DNA of 64,000 nt from Prevotella multiformis DSM 16608. Lineage in GTDB: Bacteria > Bacteroidota > Bacteroidia > Bacteroidales > Bacteroidaceae. Within the stretch, counting starts at the first letter, position 1. Each line of letters begins with the position of its first letter. Position numbers and translations under genes: made by a program. This document shows, piece after piece, positions 63,954 to 64,000 of the stretch. The notes beneath the pieces are model-generated. The model was not told where the DNA came from. It did not search any database and saw only the letters and a program-made list of their open reading frames with translations. The DNA lies in the NCBI RefSeq assembly GCF_000191065.1, contig NZ_GL872283.1:987055-1051054 (forward strand), in the 5' to 3' direction.

Positions 63954-64000
63954 GCAATATTGGGGAAAGAAGACTGCTGCACGCTGACGGCGGTCTTTAC

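Overview
The window is chromosomal DNA from a member of the Bacteroidetes, most likely Prevotellaceae. The evidence is the gene content (sphingolipid serine palmitoyltransferase, GldE, DUF4924, a BtuG-like lipoprotein, the sppA-lpxK-punA-thiL order) and many Bacteroidetes-type promoters (TTTG, 19-20 nt, TAnnTTTG). The species cannot be fixed from sequence alone.

Layout. 0.1-5.3 kb: tRNA-Phe, then a minus-strand operon sppA-lpxK-punA-thiL. 5.4-11.6 kb: glycerate kinase, a ThrE-like exporter, an AlkD-like glycosylase and groES-groEL. 11.7-15.7 kb: minus-strand LysE/DUF4924/rfbD/prfC. 15.8-22 kb: ROK glucokinase, rlmD and ppdK. 22.6-31.5 kb: a minus-strand block with a DEAD-box helicase, lptF/G-type permease, tgt, lon, trmN6 and a lipid-kinase-like protein, divergent from spt. 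33.4-36.7 kb: five tRNAs, then ssb-gldE-phosphopantetheinyl transferase. 36.7-45 kb: accessory DNA with a 37-codon Gly-Gly peptide gene, unknown proteins, a chromosomal plasmid-type (Rep_3) initiator, envelope proteins and many intergenic repeats. 46-51.4 kb: ffh, folD and a 2-oxoacid:ferredoxin oxidoreductase operon led by a 59-aa TPR-like protein. 58.5-64 kb: glyA and a vitamin B12 uptake locus (cobalamin riboswitch, BtuB-type receptor, BtuG-type lipoprotein).

The standout element is a complete ssDNA-phage provirus (Microviridae, Bacteroidetes/Alpavirinae-like) at 51588-57684. It carries three small overlapping ORFs, an HUH Rep, the major capsid protein, a scaffold-position protein, the pilot protein VP2 and an unlisted 39-aa membrane peptide. 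It is bounded by 28-bp direct repeats with the 11-6-11 architecture of XerC/XerD dif sites. No integrase is present, so integration by host XerCD at a dif-like site is the natural model. An IS66 remnant lies just outside.

The second theme is intergenic repeats. Three separate loci carry arrays of a GGGA(A)-N5-TTCCC dyad at a 21-23 nt step. Two further arrays of unrelated sequence have the same period. A dispersed ~100-145 bp repeat occurs in at least four diverged copies, two of them inverted around alkD. A 66-68 nt tandem repeat abuts the Rep_3 gene. I could not match these to families I know.
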